Source of the DNA: Crocinitomicaceae bacterium
GTDB lineage: Bacteria > Bacteroidota > Bacteroidia > Flavobacteriales_D > Crocinitomicaceae
Reading direction: 5' to 3'
DNA length: 16,882 bases
Assembly (NCBI GenBank): GCA_030833265.1
Contig: JAURHO010000020.1
Location: forward strand, 1 to 16,882
Under the pieces are notes generated by a model. The model ran no database searches, was not told where the DNA came from, and was given only the letters and a program-made list of their open reading frames with translations. Numbering within the stretch: the stretch's first letter is position 1; each line of letters opens with the position of its first letter. Of the stretch, positions 1-8,057 are shown piece after piece. Both the position numbers and the translations under genes were made by a program.

Positions 1-74
1 TTGTATTGTCGTAATTCCCAACTCTCTAATGGTGTGTGAAGTCGTGAGACGGGATTCCTGATAAAGTCAACCAC

Positions 75-82
75 TACCTTTT
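75..82 (+). promoter_or_regulatory. possible -7 promoter element for tRNA-Phe
   Basis: TACCTTTT matches the Bacteroidota -7 consensus TAnnTTTG at all fixed positions but the last, and lies 4 nt before the likely tRNA 5' end. No clear -33 TTTG is visible at the expected distance. The rest of positions 1-86 shows no gene or RNA that I recognise. Confidence 0.3.
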
Positions 83-86
83 AAAT

Positions 87-160
87 GGTGACTATAGCTC
101 AGTTGGTAGAGCAAAGGACTGAAAATCCTTGTGTCCCTGGTTCGATTCCTGGAGGTACCA
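87..160 (+). tRNA. tRNA-Phe (GAA), irregular acceptor stem
   Basis: This is a phenylalanine tRNA. The D-arm is at 97-112 (GCTC/GAGC with an 8-nt loop). The anticodon stem AAGGA/TCCTT (114-118/126-130) encloses a 7-nt loop with anticodon GAA at 121-123. The T-loop is TTCGATT at 141-147. No CCA tail is encoded: A160 is the discriminator and CTC follows. Two things are odd. The best 5' acceptor strand, GGTGACT (87-93), pairs with AGGTACC (153-159) only with one G-U pair and one A-G mismatch, and leaves three bases (94-96) before the D-stem where two are normal, giving 74 nt instead of 73. The T-stem also has a T-T mismatch (138/150). The anticodon arm is perfect, so identity is secure, but a degenerate copy or a sequencing error cannot be excluded. 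The gene stands alone with its own terminator. Confidence 0.9.
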
Positions 161-163
161 CTC

Positions 164-195
164 AAAAAGCCCCGAAGTTTCTTTGGGGCTTTTTT
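164..195 (+). terminator. intrinsic terminator after tRNA-Phe
   Basis: The arms AAAAAGCCCC (164-173) and GGGGCTTTTT (185-194) form a perfect 10-bp stem, extended inward by GAAG/CTTT pairing around a TTT loop. The T-run completes a strong rho-independent terminator 4 nt after the tRNA. The A-run on the other side means it could also act on the - strand. Confidence 0.9.
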
Positions 196-279
196 GTTAT
201 ATCCTATTTAGAAAATAACTGCAGGTTTTAAAATGTTTGCTCTTTTGTCTATTTTCATGCAAACGTTTAAACTTTTTCA

Positions 280-570
280 ATGAAAACTTTTCTAAAAGAT
301 AACTGGTACAAACTGATGCTTGGCTCATCAATGATGATGGCTTCATTTGGTTTTATGATACATTCAATAAGTCCGGCTTATTCATACAACAGTGACCGCA
401 ATTTTGAAATTCAAGCTGGACAATCAGCTAGTGCTCCTGTTGTGGCGAATGGTGTAATTGTCGGAGAATATGTCCATTTTGTAGATGGTGGAAATCTGTA
501 TACTTGGCGTAAATCAGACCTAGGAAAATCATACCCGTATAAGGCCTGGTCTAAAACTGCAGTAGAATAA
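280..570 (+). CDS. small membrane-anchored or secreted protein, unknown function
   Basis: This encodes a 96-residue protein that I do not recognise. The N-terminus (MKTFLKDNWYKL) is basic and aromatic, followed by a Met/Phe-rich hydrophobic stretch at about residues 13-33, consistent with a single membrane anchor or an uncleaved signal peptide. The remaining ~60 residues are polar with many Tyr, Gly and Ser residues, and are predicted to lie outside the cytoplasm. An MKxFLKxNW-type start before one membrane span is common in short flavobacterial envelope proteins, so the ORF is probably real, but no domain supports a function. It sits 85 nt after the tRNA-Phe terminator, so it needs its own promoter; none is clear, the best candidate being AATGTTTG near 232-239. 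It ends 30 nt from the stop codon of the convergent PKD gene, with no terminator visible between them. Confidence 0.6.
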   Translation: MKTFLKDNWYKLMLGSSMMMASFGFMIHSISPAYSYNSDRNFEIQAGQSASAPVVANGVIVGEYVHFVDGGNLYTWRKSDLGKSYPYKAWSKTAVE

Positions 571-600
571 GCACTTTAAATTAAAACGGATTCAATCGGG

Positions 601-3600
601 CTACTCCCCATTCACCAAATGAATGAACCCGTGTTTGTCGATGAGGGTGCCGCCGAGCATTTCCCCTTTTAGTTTATAGAAGAAAACGCCATCTGTATGG
701 AGTTGGCCATTGAAGTCATAGCCATCCCAAACTGCAATTCCGGTTTGGTCCTTGAGTTCAAAAACCAGATTGCCCCAGCGGTTTAATATCTGAATGTCAT
801 AGCTCTTGAAAGAGGGGTAAGGCAAGGTGACGACGTCATTGATGCCGTCGCCGTTTGGTGTAAAGACATTTGGCACCCATATATCTGGATCAGATACATA
901 AACAGTAAGAAAAGCGGTGTCTATACAGCCTAAATTATCGACCAAAACTAACGCGATATCTTGAGGGCCACCGGTTCCGAAGATGATACTTTGGTTGGTG
1001 CTCTGAAAGTAGGTAGCGCTGCTGTCCGGAAAAATCCAGGTCCAGGTCTGAACCGTGTTGAGGCTAACGCTAGCATCGGTCAGTTCTATTTGCTGATTGA
1101 TATTGGCGTAAACAGGGTTGGCATTAATTTGCGCTTCCAAACCACTGAGGCTCGCCGTAAGTGGATCAAGTAAGTACAATATTTGGCAACCTGCGGTATC
1201 ATAAACGGTTACACTAGGGTTGTAAACACCTGTGTTCGGGTAGAAATAATCGAATTGTAAACTGTCGGCTACCCAAATACCATTGCCCAGATTCCAACTC
1301 ACAGAGTCGATGTTTGCCGGATTCAGGATTGTAAATAGTGCGCCCTGTGCACAAACGGTGTTGTCTTGTATCCAGGTAGGTGTACCCAAAGGCCCACCGA
1401 TAGAAACGTAGTTGGAAACTGTTGTGTCGTCAGTACAGCCGTACTCATCGGTTACGGTGAAATTCAAGGTAAAAGATCCACTGGTGACCAACGTATTATT
1501 GGGGTTTTGTAAAATAGAGTTGTTTCCGTTTCCAAAAGACCAATTCCAAGCCGTGACACTTCCAATACTAGTTGATTCGTCCGTGAAGGCACAAAATAAG
1601 GGAGGGCAACTATATTCGCCATTGGCATTAATGGCAGCACCAGAGAAAGTGTAGCTCGGACTCGCGTGAGGTGATGAAATAAAAATGGTTTGGGAAGTTT
1701 CATCTGTACAACCATTTCCGTCAGTCACCAACAAACTGAGTTGATACGTTGAAAATAGGCCACTACTATTTGCAGGTAAATCAAGTATGCACAAGCTATC
1801 TGTTGCAAGCGTATTCCCATTCATCGACCAAACATATTGTAGTGAATCTTCACCAGTGCTTAGGCTGGCAATTATACTGCTATCTAAGGCGCAAATAATT
1901 GTATCGGCACTAATGATAGCAGTTGGTTTGGTGAGCGTTATTTGGACGGTGGCCGGATTGGATACACAACCATTGATGTCTGTAGCGGTAAGCGTTGCGG
2001 TATAGGTGCCATTGCCCACGAAGGTATGATTAATGGCTTGATTGACATTGGTAGTGGTGACACTTGTGTTGTTATCTGAAAAAATGGTGTTAAATGATGC
2101 CAAAGGAAGCCCGTTAGTTATGCTGTAACTTGTATTGGTAAAATTCACTGGAAAGGGAGAACAGCCTGCATAATTAGATGCAAGTATACCTGCAACCGGT
2201 TTGTTGGCCACATAAATAGTTTGGCTGCTTGTTGAGGTACAGCCTGCTGCATTCAAAACCAATAAACTAATATTGTAGGTGCCACTTGCTGGATACACAT
2301 AATTGACATTTGGCCCATTGTGGATTTGCTGCCCATTTCCGAACGAGTAATACCAGTCGTTTACCGGGTGCGCTGACCAAGTTGTACTTTGATTTGTAAG
2401 GCTGATCGCATCGCCTTTACAAATGGTGTCGTCTGGGAGTAAAAAATTGGATTGCAGTTGTGAAATCGTGATGGCTAAACTGATGCTATCCGAGCAACCA
2501 GTTGTATAATTGTGCACGACTTGTTCAATCTGATAGGTTCCGTAATTGGCAAAACCATGGGCTGTGTTCCCGCCGTTGGGCAGATCGAGTTGGGCATTAT
2601 TGAAATAGGTGTAAGGGCTGCCATCATTCCATTCATAATGCATGGCAACACTATCTGAAAGCTCGCCGTCTAGAGAGGTATTTTGAAATTGAATTTGAAC
2701 CGGAAAACTAGTTGGGTTACAAACCAGGCTGGTGTTTGGATTGAACATGGCAATAGGAGCCAGAACATACAAAGCGGAATCTATGGTAGTAGAATCTATA
2801 CAACCTCTGAAATTCACAAAAAGTGTTACATCTACATAACCGGTGTCTTGCGAAAACTGAAAGTTGGGATCATCTTGCGTGCTGATGCCTTGCGAAAAAT
2901 CCCAGAGATAACTGATTTCGCTCGAGTCATAAGGGACAGAAATATAAAATTCAGAGGTGAATTCAACGTCGGTATTCGCACAGGTAATGTTAGGGGTATA
3001 GGTGAAGCTTACCGAATCAATGTCTCCGACGGTGACGTATGGTGTTTTGATGATGGTATCTGTACACCCAGATGCAGTGGTGATGATCAAAGACACATTG
3101 TATAAGCCAACGCCATAGGTTTGAGGCGGCGGAAAATGTCCGTTGTAGGTTTGTCCATTGCCAAAGTTCCAATGCCATGAAACAATGGGGTTACTGGGCG
3201 TATATGACGTATCGATAAACTGAACGGTGAATGGCGCACAGCCCCCAGTGTCTAGTGCAAAAAATCCGGCTTCAACCGGCGTGATTTCAATGTAATCTTG
3301 TAGGGTTTGTGTGCCCGAACAACCTGCATTTGAGGTGTAGGTGAGGCTGACATCGTAAAGGCCGCTCAGCTGATAAATATGCGGCGGAGGAGTGGCGCCC
3401 GTGTAGGTCTGACCATCTCCAAAATTCCAAACGTAGGTACCTGGAAGGTTGGTGTTGTTACTAAACTGAATGCTTCCCGGAGCACAGTTGGCAGTCGGAT
3501 TTGCTGAAAAATTAGGGACCACATTGGCCTGCACCGTAATTTGCTGAGTGGTGCTTGCACTACACCCCGAATTGGTATTTTGAGCAGTAAGGCTCACGGT

Positions 3601-4344
3601 GTAGGTGCCCGGAGAATTATAGGTTTCACTTGGGTTTTCAGCATTGCTTTGCCCAGCACTGCCAAAATTCCAGGCCCAGTTATTGGCACCGGCTGTTGAA
3701 TTGTCTTGAAAAGAAATGCTTTGACCCGCACAAGCTACAGTTGGTGCGGTAATCCCGGCCTGAAAATTGGATACAACAATGGCTTGGGTCATAGAATTGA
3801 CGCAGCCGGTATTGTTATTTGTGACCGTTAGCACCACTTGAAAGGTGCCCTGGGCATTGTAAGTTATTGATGGCGGGTTGTATTGCGTTGAAGTTTGTGA
3901 GTTGCCAAAATTCCAGTTCTGTGCAAAGTTGGCTCCTTGTGAAGAACTATTGGTAAAACTCAAGGTGAGTGGCACCGTACAGCCTAAGCCATTCGCATTA
4001 AAATTGACGTTTGGTAAAGGATTTACTGTAATGTAAGCCGGCTTGATCTCAGCATCTGCCACACCATTTGCATTGGTGGCAACAAGGGTAATTGTAAAGG
4101 TTCCGGCAGTGGAAAAAGCATGTGTAGCATTGGTAGAGGTGGCAGATGAACCATCTCCGAAATCCCATTGGTAACTTGACAGAGCTGGCCCTCCGTTGGC
4201 ACTAGAGGTATTCGTAAAACTTACATTTTGACCCACGCATACGGTTAGAGGTGTTGCGTTGAAGTTGGCTACTGGGCTTTGTGCTAAGCTATTCCATGCA
4301 CAGAGCAAGAATAAGAGCGGAAAGAGGCGCAGTAGTTGGGTCAT
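601..4344 (-). CDS. large secreted PKD-repeat protein with T9SS gliding-motility-type C-terminal sorting domain
   Basis: This encodes a 1247-residue probable surface protein. The chosen ATG at 4344 gives a signal peptide (residues 1-22, LLFLLCAW core, ending LAQ). An in-frame ATG at 4482 would add 46 non-hydrophobic residues and lie inside the upstream gene, so it was rejected. About 13 PKD-like modules follow, from ~26 to ~1150, recognised by W-x-FG-x-G motifs (WDFGDG at 60-65, WNFGDG at 306-311, WNFGNG at 392-397) and YxVSLxV strands ending in a GC dipeptide. Modules 2-12 each carry an early and a late cysteine. The last ~96 residues (WVPNVFTPNGDGIND, ILNRWGNLVFE, WDGYDFNG, DGVFFYKL) match the gliding motility-associated C-terminal domain, a type B T9SS sorting signal. 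Sec export followed by T9SS delivery is inferred; an adhesin role is likely but unproven. It is the last gene of the gldF-gldG-DUF4340 set, 35 nt after its neighbour. Confidence 0.93.
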   Translation of the reverse strand: MTQLLRLFPLLFLLCAWNSLAQSPVANFNATPLTVCVGQNVSFTNTSSANGGPALSSYQWDFGDGSSATSTNATHAFSTAGTFTITLVATNANGVADAEIKPAYITVNPLPNVNFNANGLGCTVPLTLSFTNSSSQGANFAQNWNFGNSQTSTQYNPPSITYNAQGTFQVVLTVTNNNTGCVNSMTQAIVVSNFQAGITAPTVACAGQSISFQDNSTAGANNWAWNFGSAGQSNAENPSETYNSPGTYTVSLTAQNTNSGCSASTTQQITVQANVVPNFSANPTANCAPGSIQFSNNTNLPGTYVWNFGDGQTYTGATPPPHIYQLSGLYDVSLTYTSNAGCSGTQTLQDYIEITPVEAGFFALDTGGCAPFTVQFIDTSYTPSNPIVSWHWNFGNGQTYNGHFPPPQTYGVGLYNVSLIITTASGCTDTIIKTPYVTVGDIDSVSFTYTPNITCANTDVEFTSEFYISVPYDSSEISYLWDFSQGISTQDDPNFQFSQDTGYVDVTLFVNFRGCIDSTTIDSALYVLAPIAMFNPNTSLVCNPTSFPVQIQFQNTSLDGELSDSVAMHYEWNDGSPYTYFNNAQLDLPNGGNTAHGFANYGTYQIEQVVHNYTTGCSDSISLAITISQLQSNFLLPDDTICKGDAISLTNQSTTWSAHPVNDWYYSFGNGQQIHNGPNVNYVYPASGTYNISLLVLNAAGCTSTSSQTIYVANKPVAGILASNYAGCSPFPVNFTNTSYSITNGLPLASFNTIFSDNNTSVTTTNVNQAINHTFVGNGTYTATLTATDINGCVSNPATVQITLTKPTAIISADTIICALDSSIIASLSTGEDSLQYVWSMNGNTLATDSLCILDLPANSSGLFSTYQLSLLVTDGNGCTDETSQTIFISSPHASPSYTFSGAAINANGEYSCPPLFCAFTDESTSIGSVTAWNWSFGNGNNSILQNPNNTLVTSGSFTLNFTVTDEYGCTDDTTVSNYVSIGGPLGTPTWIQDNTVCAQGALFTILNPANIDSVSWNLGNGIWVADSLQFDYFYPNTGVYNPSVTVYDTAGCQILYLLDPLTASLSGLEAQINANPVYANINQQIELTDASVSLNTVQTWTWIFPDSSATYFQSTNQSIIFGTGGPQDIALVLVDNLGCIDTAFLTVYVSDPDIWVPNVFTPNGDGINDVVTLPYPSFKSYDIQILNRWGNLVFELKDQTGIAVWDGYDFNGQLHTDGVFFYKLKGEMLGGTLIDKHGFIHLVNGE

Positions 4345-4349
4345 GGTGG

Positions 4350-4375
4350 CTATAACGTAAAAAACTGCGTTATAG
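4350..4375 (-). promoter_or_regulatory. hairpin immediately upstream of the PKD gene start
   Basis: A perfect 8-bp inverted repeat, CTATAACG (4350-4357) and CGTTATAG (4368-4375), has a 10-nt loop. In the - strand transcript it fills most of the 35-nt gap between the DUF4340-like stop codon and the PKD-gene ATG, and ends 5 nt before that ATG. No T-tract follows, so it is not a standard terminator. It could affect translation initiation or processing; the structure is seen, the role is inferred. Confidence 0.5.
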
Positions 4376-4379
4376 TTGC

Positions 4380-5432
4380 TTATTGAACCATACCGGTTTT
4401 CAGTGAATCTGGAAAGAGTCGTTCCATGTCGGGAAAGTAGACATGCCCTAAGATGAGCGGATTGAAAACATGGTATTGACATTTGACGAGTTCTCCGTCC
4501 GGAAGTTCACACCAAAAACTATTCATGTCCATGTTGACAAGCTGCCCAAATTCATTGCGCTGTTCTTCAACGCTCTTGATTCTAAATAGTTTGAGCTGAA
4601 TGCGTTCATATTTGGTGGCCACATTAAATACACAGAAAGCGCGGCTGTGTTTCACACTATCGACTTGGCGGTCTGATAACGTAAAGTTCTTTTGTTCAAA
4701 GTGAATATTTTGAAACCCTTGAAGGTACCTGAACACATTTGTCGTATCTACAAAAGGGAGTGCACGACCATTTTGGGTAATGCTATATTTTCTTCCTTTT
4801 CGAACAATCTCAAAATTGCGATAAGCTTCTTGACTAAATTTAGCTTTCACACTTAGAATGTCATCAAGTTGAAAGGCCATGATTTCAGTACAAGCCCACT
4901 GACGAGGGTCTGCAAAAAATCGGGGGTCAATTAGGCCATTCATGCCCGAAATTTTCATCATGACTGGATTGGCGCTTTTTCCGTCCTCGGCGGTTTCGAG
5001 CAACATGATTTGACCGTAATGATCTGGGGTGGCAGGCCCGAGGTACCAAGTTTTTGTCCACTCGCCATCTTGTTCAATTTCTACTTTGATGTGTGAGGTT
5101 GCCATAAGTTCAGTGAAGCGTTTCTCGGATTTCTTGGGTAGATAACCCTTGAATTCAATTTTATTGAGTGCCTCTAAAATCAGAGAAACATTGGCTTGTG
5201 AAATACAGCCTCCTTTAATATCTGTCCAGGTGTTGTCTTTTTTGACGAGCGAAAATTTTTGTCCAAAAGCATCGGTAATGGTGATTTTTGAAATGCTCGT
5301 GGTGTCTTCTATTTTAAAGTTAAAAGCGCGTGTGTCAGAACCGCCTTGTTCGGCGTTCAATTGTAGCGCAAACCAAGTAAGGCCACCCAGTATGGCTACA
5401 AATAGTAAAAGAATAACGGCTCTTTTCTTCAT
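4380..5432 (-). CDS. DUF4340-like membrane-anchored protein linked to gldFG
   Basis: This 350-residue protein has a short basic start (MKKR), a single N-terminal membrane segment at about residues 5-24, and a large predicted periplasmic part. The repeated pattern of short beta strands with DxFGQKFSLVKKDNTW near residues 54-70, a later YSITQNG region, and its position directly after gldG resemble DUF4340 proteins. Those are often encoded beside GldG/ABC_transp_aux-type proteins and are of unknown biochemical function. The start codon is 6 nt from the gldG stop, indicating one transcript and probable translational coupling. It may be an accessory part of the GldFG complex, but that rests on gene order. 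Family assignment is from memory of motifs, not from a search. Confidence 0.72.
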   Translation of the reverse strand: MKKRAVILLLFVAILGGLTWFALQLNAEQGGSDTRAFNFKIEDTTSISKITITDAFGQKFSLVKKDNTWTDIKGGCISQANVSLILEALNKIEFKGYLPKKSEKRFTELMATSHIKVEIEQDGEWTKTWYLGPATPDHYGQIMLLETAEDGKSANPVMMKISGMNGLIDPRFFADPRQWACTEIMAFQLDDILSVKAKFSQEAYRNFEIVRKGRKYSITQNGRALPFVDTTNVFRYLQGFQNIHFEQKNFTLSDRQVDSVKHSRAFCVFNVATKYERIQLKLFRIKSVEEQRNEFGQLVNMDMNSFWCELPDGELVKCQYHVFNPLILGHVYFPDMERLFPDSLKTGMVQ

Positions 5433-5438
5433 GGTTGA

Positions 5439-7232
5439 TTATCGTTTACGTGCGTATTTTCTAGTGCGAATCCAGTTCATGATAAAAGCCAGCGCCAAAA
5501 TGATGAGCATCGGCAAAATCATGTTTATGCTTTTATAGAACAAGGAGGATGTTTTGATTTTCTCTTTGTCAATTTCTTTGATATCAATTTGACGACTTCG
5601 GATATCCAGCACTGAGTTGTCGCCCATCATGTAGTCGACCATGTTTTGGAAAAGCTCTTGGTTGCCAAAGATGAGTGGAATGCGTCTTTGTGCCAATTCG
5701 GCATCTACTTTAAGTTCGTTTAGGCTTAAAGGACGGTATAAGTAGCTGTTTACTTTTTTAGGATCGAGAATGGAGTCATAGGTGTTTTTGATAAAGGTGC
5801 CATTTCCGACCACGAGAACTTTGGTCTCTTTCTGACTCTGCTCCAGGTAATTGACATCTTTGCTGTTGGCAAACTCACCAACAATACGGTTTTTAAAATG
5901 CGACTGATAAAAGCCCTCTGACAACCCTGCCACACATAGGCGGTTGATGTCGTCTTCTGGGTTTTCAACGAGAATAGGATTTTTTCCGTAGTTCAGCGGC
6001 AAGGCTAAATTGACAAGCGGCTGAAGGCCAGTTGGGATAGAATTGCTTGAACTCGTTAAAATAGGTGTCAATTGCGCTTTAGGGAGCTGTACAAATTCAA
6101 TTTCGTTGGCGTATTTTAAAGAAATAGGGTCGACGTTTCTGGTCATGGGGTGCTTGCTAGGGGTAGCGAGCATGTGAAAAAACCAAGGGAGGTAGGTTGT
6201 TTCGGCAAACGGAACAATTTTGGGCGCACAATTAGCATCTAGGACATAATTTTCTTTGATTTTGATACCGTAGTCAAAGAGTAAGCGATCGAGCAACAGA
6301 TTTTTACGCGTGGTGTGCGTCATCCCTTTTGAATTGAGGGTGTCTTCATTTAATGCCAGCGTATTGACAAAGCACATGAGTTTGCCCCCACGCATCACAA
6401 ACTGATCAATGAGGTAAAGGTCTTTTTGAGAAAATGGTGTTTGCGGATCAGCAATAATAAGACCGTCGACATCATTTAAAGCAGCCAAACTGTCATTGAG
6501 TGTGACGTCTGTTATGTTATAATAAGGAGAAATAAGCGCACGCGCTCTTAAAGTTTGCGGGTAGCTCAATTCTCCGTGACCTTGTAAAAAGGCAACAGTT
6601 GGTTTCGATTGCTGGGTGAGACGTCTTAAAGCAGAAAGTAAATTGTACTCTAAATTGTTGAGAGCGTTTTCAATAATTTCACCCATCTGATCGAGACTGT
6701 ACGGCCTGCCGGGTTGGGTGCCTGGTAAAAACTGTACGACGCCTTCTTTGGTGATTCCGTTAACACTATAAGAAAGTAAGGCTCCGGGGAAAAGTAGCAT
6801 CTGACTTTGCGTCCCGTCTTTCATGTAAAGAATTTCGAGCGGCATGATGCCCTGACCACGATCGTAGAGCTGAGAGCGCAGCGCATTGATTTCATCTTCG
6901 GTACCCACATTTGGATCTGTAAATAGAAATTCAATACGGTTTCCTGCAATGCGTTTGAAGTCTTTGAGTTTGTCTTTTAAGGCATTCTGAAAGTACTTGA
7001 GCTCAGAGGGCATATTGCCATCTAGATAAATCTGGATGCTGATGCGGTTTTCAAAATTTTTAGTGTTGGCTAAATAATTGACAGTACTAGGCGCCAATGA
7101 ATAACGCTGATCTTTGGTCATGTCTAGCTTCCAGTAAAGCATCGAACCGATTAGATTGACCAAGATAAGTGCTGCCGCTAAAAGACCAAGAACGGTCCAG
7201 TTGTAAAGACCTTTGTTCAAATTTAATTTCAT
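5439..7232 (-). CDS. gldG: GldG, gliding motility-associated ABC transporter auxiliary protein
   Basis: This 597-residue protein has the GldG layout. There is one membrane span near the N-terminus (about 12-33), then a TKDQRYSLAP motif (39-48) of the type that opens this family, a long periplasmic region with the ABC_transp_aux-like section (VAFLQGHGE, then DGLIIADPQTPFS and IDQFVMRGGKL), and a second membrane span at about 571-590 followed by a basic tail. In Flavobacterium, GldA, GldF and GldG form an ABC-like complex needed for gliding and linked to type IX secretion; the substrate is not established. The ATG lies 3 nt after the gldF stop, so the two are almost certainly co-transcribed. 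No gldA-like ATPase is present here; in Bacteroidota it is often elsewhere. Confidence 0.93.
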   Translation of the reverse strand: MKLNLNKGLYNWTVLGLLAAALILVNLIGSMLYWKLDMTKDQRYSLAPSTVNYLANTKNFENRISIQIYLDGNMPSELKYFQNALKDKLKDFKRIAGNRIEFLFTDPNVGTEDEINALRSQLYDRGQGIMPLEILYMKDGTQSQMLLFPGALLSYSVNGITKEGVVQFLPGTQPGRPYSLDQMGEIIENALNNLEYNLLSALRRLTQQSKPTVAFLQGHGELSYPQTLRARALISPYYNITDVTLNDSLAALNDVDGLIIADPQTPFSQKDLYLIDQFVMRGGKLMCFVNTLALNEDTLNSKGMTHTTRKNLLLDRLLFDYGIKIKENYVLDANCAPKIVPFAETTYLPWFFHMLATPSKHPMTRNVDPISLKYANEIEFVQLPKAQLTPILTSSSNSIPTGLQPLVNLALPLNYGKNPILVENPEDDINRLCVAGLSEGFYQSHFKNRIVGEFANSKDVNYLEQSQKETKVLVVGNGTFIKNTYDSILDPKKVNSYLYRPLSLNELKVDAELAQRRIPLIFGNQELFQNMVDYMMGDNSVLDIRSRQIDIKEIDKEKIKTSSLFYKSINMILPMLIILALAFIMNWIRTRKYARKR

Positions 7233-7235
7233 GAG

Positions 7236-7967
7236 CTATTTCTTGAGTGTTTTCAGAACGGTAAGTGAAGCAAATAAGAAGAGCGCATTGAGGCTCATAA
7301 AATAAAGGATATCGCTGCTGTCTATTACACCTTTTTTAATGGCCTCGTAATGAAAGCTGATGCCGATATACTTGATGAGGTAATCTAGGCCACCAATTTG
7401 GCTGAAATTGCCGAGCAACTCGAATCCGTCATAAAATACCCAACACATAAACATTGCCATTATAAACGCAACAATTTGGCTTTGGGTGAGGGCAGAGGCA
7501 AACATTCCGATGGCAACAAATGCTGCCCCTAATAAAAGTAAGCCAATATAAGAGGTGAGGGTAGCGCCTAAATCAATGTTTCCGACCGGAGCACCTAAAA
7601 AATACATGCTCACTAAGTAAACAACTGTCGGCAAAATGGCTACAAAAACCAAACAGACGCCTGCTAAGTACTTGGCAAAGATCAATTGAAAGTCGGAAAT
7701 AGGGCGTGTGAGTAAAAGTTCTATGGTGCCCGTTCTGCGTTCTTCTGCAATGGAACGCATGGTGATTGCCGGGATAAGAATCAAGAAAATCACCGGTGAC
7801 ATATTGAAAAAAGGGATGAGGTCAGCGGTTGATCCTTCGAGTAAGTTGGTATTGTAGGATAATATCCAGTGAAAGAGCCCGGATGCGATGAGGTAAATCA
7901 AGATAAACACATAGCCAATGATGGAGCTGAGGAAACTTGATATTTCTTTTAGGAATAAGGCGCGCAT
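7236..7967 (-). CDS. gldF: GldF, gliding motility-associated ABC transporter permease
   Basis: This 243-residue integral membrane protein has about six hydrophobic spans. The family hallmark is the cytoplasmic segment ITMRSIAEERRTGTIELLLT at about residues 67-86, typical of ABC-2 permeases of the GldF/NosY type. It starts with MRALFLKEISSFLSS, also characteristic, and length is normal. It is the first gene of the - strand set gldF-gldG-DUF4340-PKD protein. A TAAATTTG box 18 nt upstream may drive the set, and the csp terminator separates it from the genes before. It would form the membrane pore of an ABC-like complex with GldG and an unlinked ATPase. Confidence 0.94.
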   Translation of the reverse strand: MRALFLKEISSFLSSIIGYVFILIYLIASGLFHWILSYNTNLLEGSTADLIPFFNMSPVIFLILIPAITMRSIAEERRTGTIELLLTRPISDFQLIFAKYLAGVCLVFVAILPTVVYLVSMYFLGAPVGNIDLGATLTSYIGLLLLGAAFVAIGMFASALTQSQIVAFIMAMFMCWVFYDGFELLGNFSQIGGLDYLIKYIGISFHYEAIKKGVIDSSDILYFMSLNALFLFASLTVLKTLKK

Positions 7968-7984
7968 AGCTTTGTTTGAGTTGT

Positions 7985-7992
7985 CAAATTTA
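7985..7992 (-). promoter_or_regulatory. predicted promoter -7 element for the gldF operon
   Basis: On the - strand this reads TAAATTTG, a perfect match to the Bacteroidota TAnnTTTG element. It lies between the cold-shock gene terminator and the gldF ATG, leaving a leader of roughly a dozen nucleotides. A T-rich stretch lies about 20 nt upstream but there is no clean TTTG at -33. Confidence 0.45.
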
Positions 7993-8010
7993 ACAAATAT
8001 CTATAAACGA

Positions 8011-8038
8011 AAATTCCCGCCTTGTGGGGCGGGAATTT
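8011..8038 (-). terminator. intrinsic terminator after the cold-shock gene
   Basis: The perfect 11-bp arms AAATTCCCGCC and GGCGGGAATTT enclose a 6-nt loop. On the - strand the second arm runs into a short T-run (ATTTTCG). It lies 20 nt beyond the cold-shock gene stop and before the gldF promoter, so it insulates the two units. Confidence 0.8.
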
Positions 8039-8057
8039 AGATACACTCAATCTTTTA

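Noticed and set aside
1..600. Integrated element at the tRNA-Phe 3' end
   Set aside because: No integrase gene and no direct repeat of the tRNA 3' end is visible within the window.
2683..3105. 140-codon open frame on the + strand inside the PKD gene
   Set aside because: It is antisense to an intact PKD reading frame, has no recognisable domain, and its composition follows the other strand.
601..4344. Tandem DNA repeats or a CRISPR-like array in the repetitive PKD gene
   Set aside because: The repetition is at protein level only; the modules are diverged in DNA sequence and vary in length, without identical direct repeats.
4345..4482. Upstream in-frame extension of the PKD protein by 46 residues
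   Set aside because: It lies inside the DUF4340-like gene and would bury a clear signal peptide; the ATG at 4344 fits the secreted protein better.
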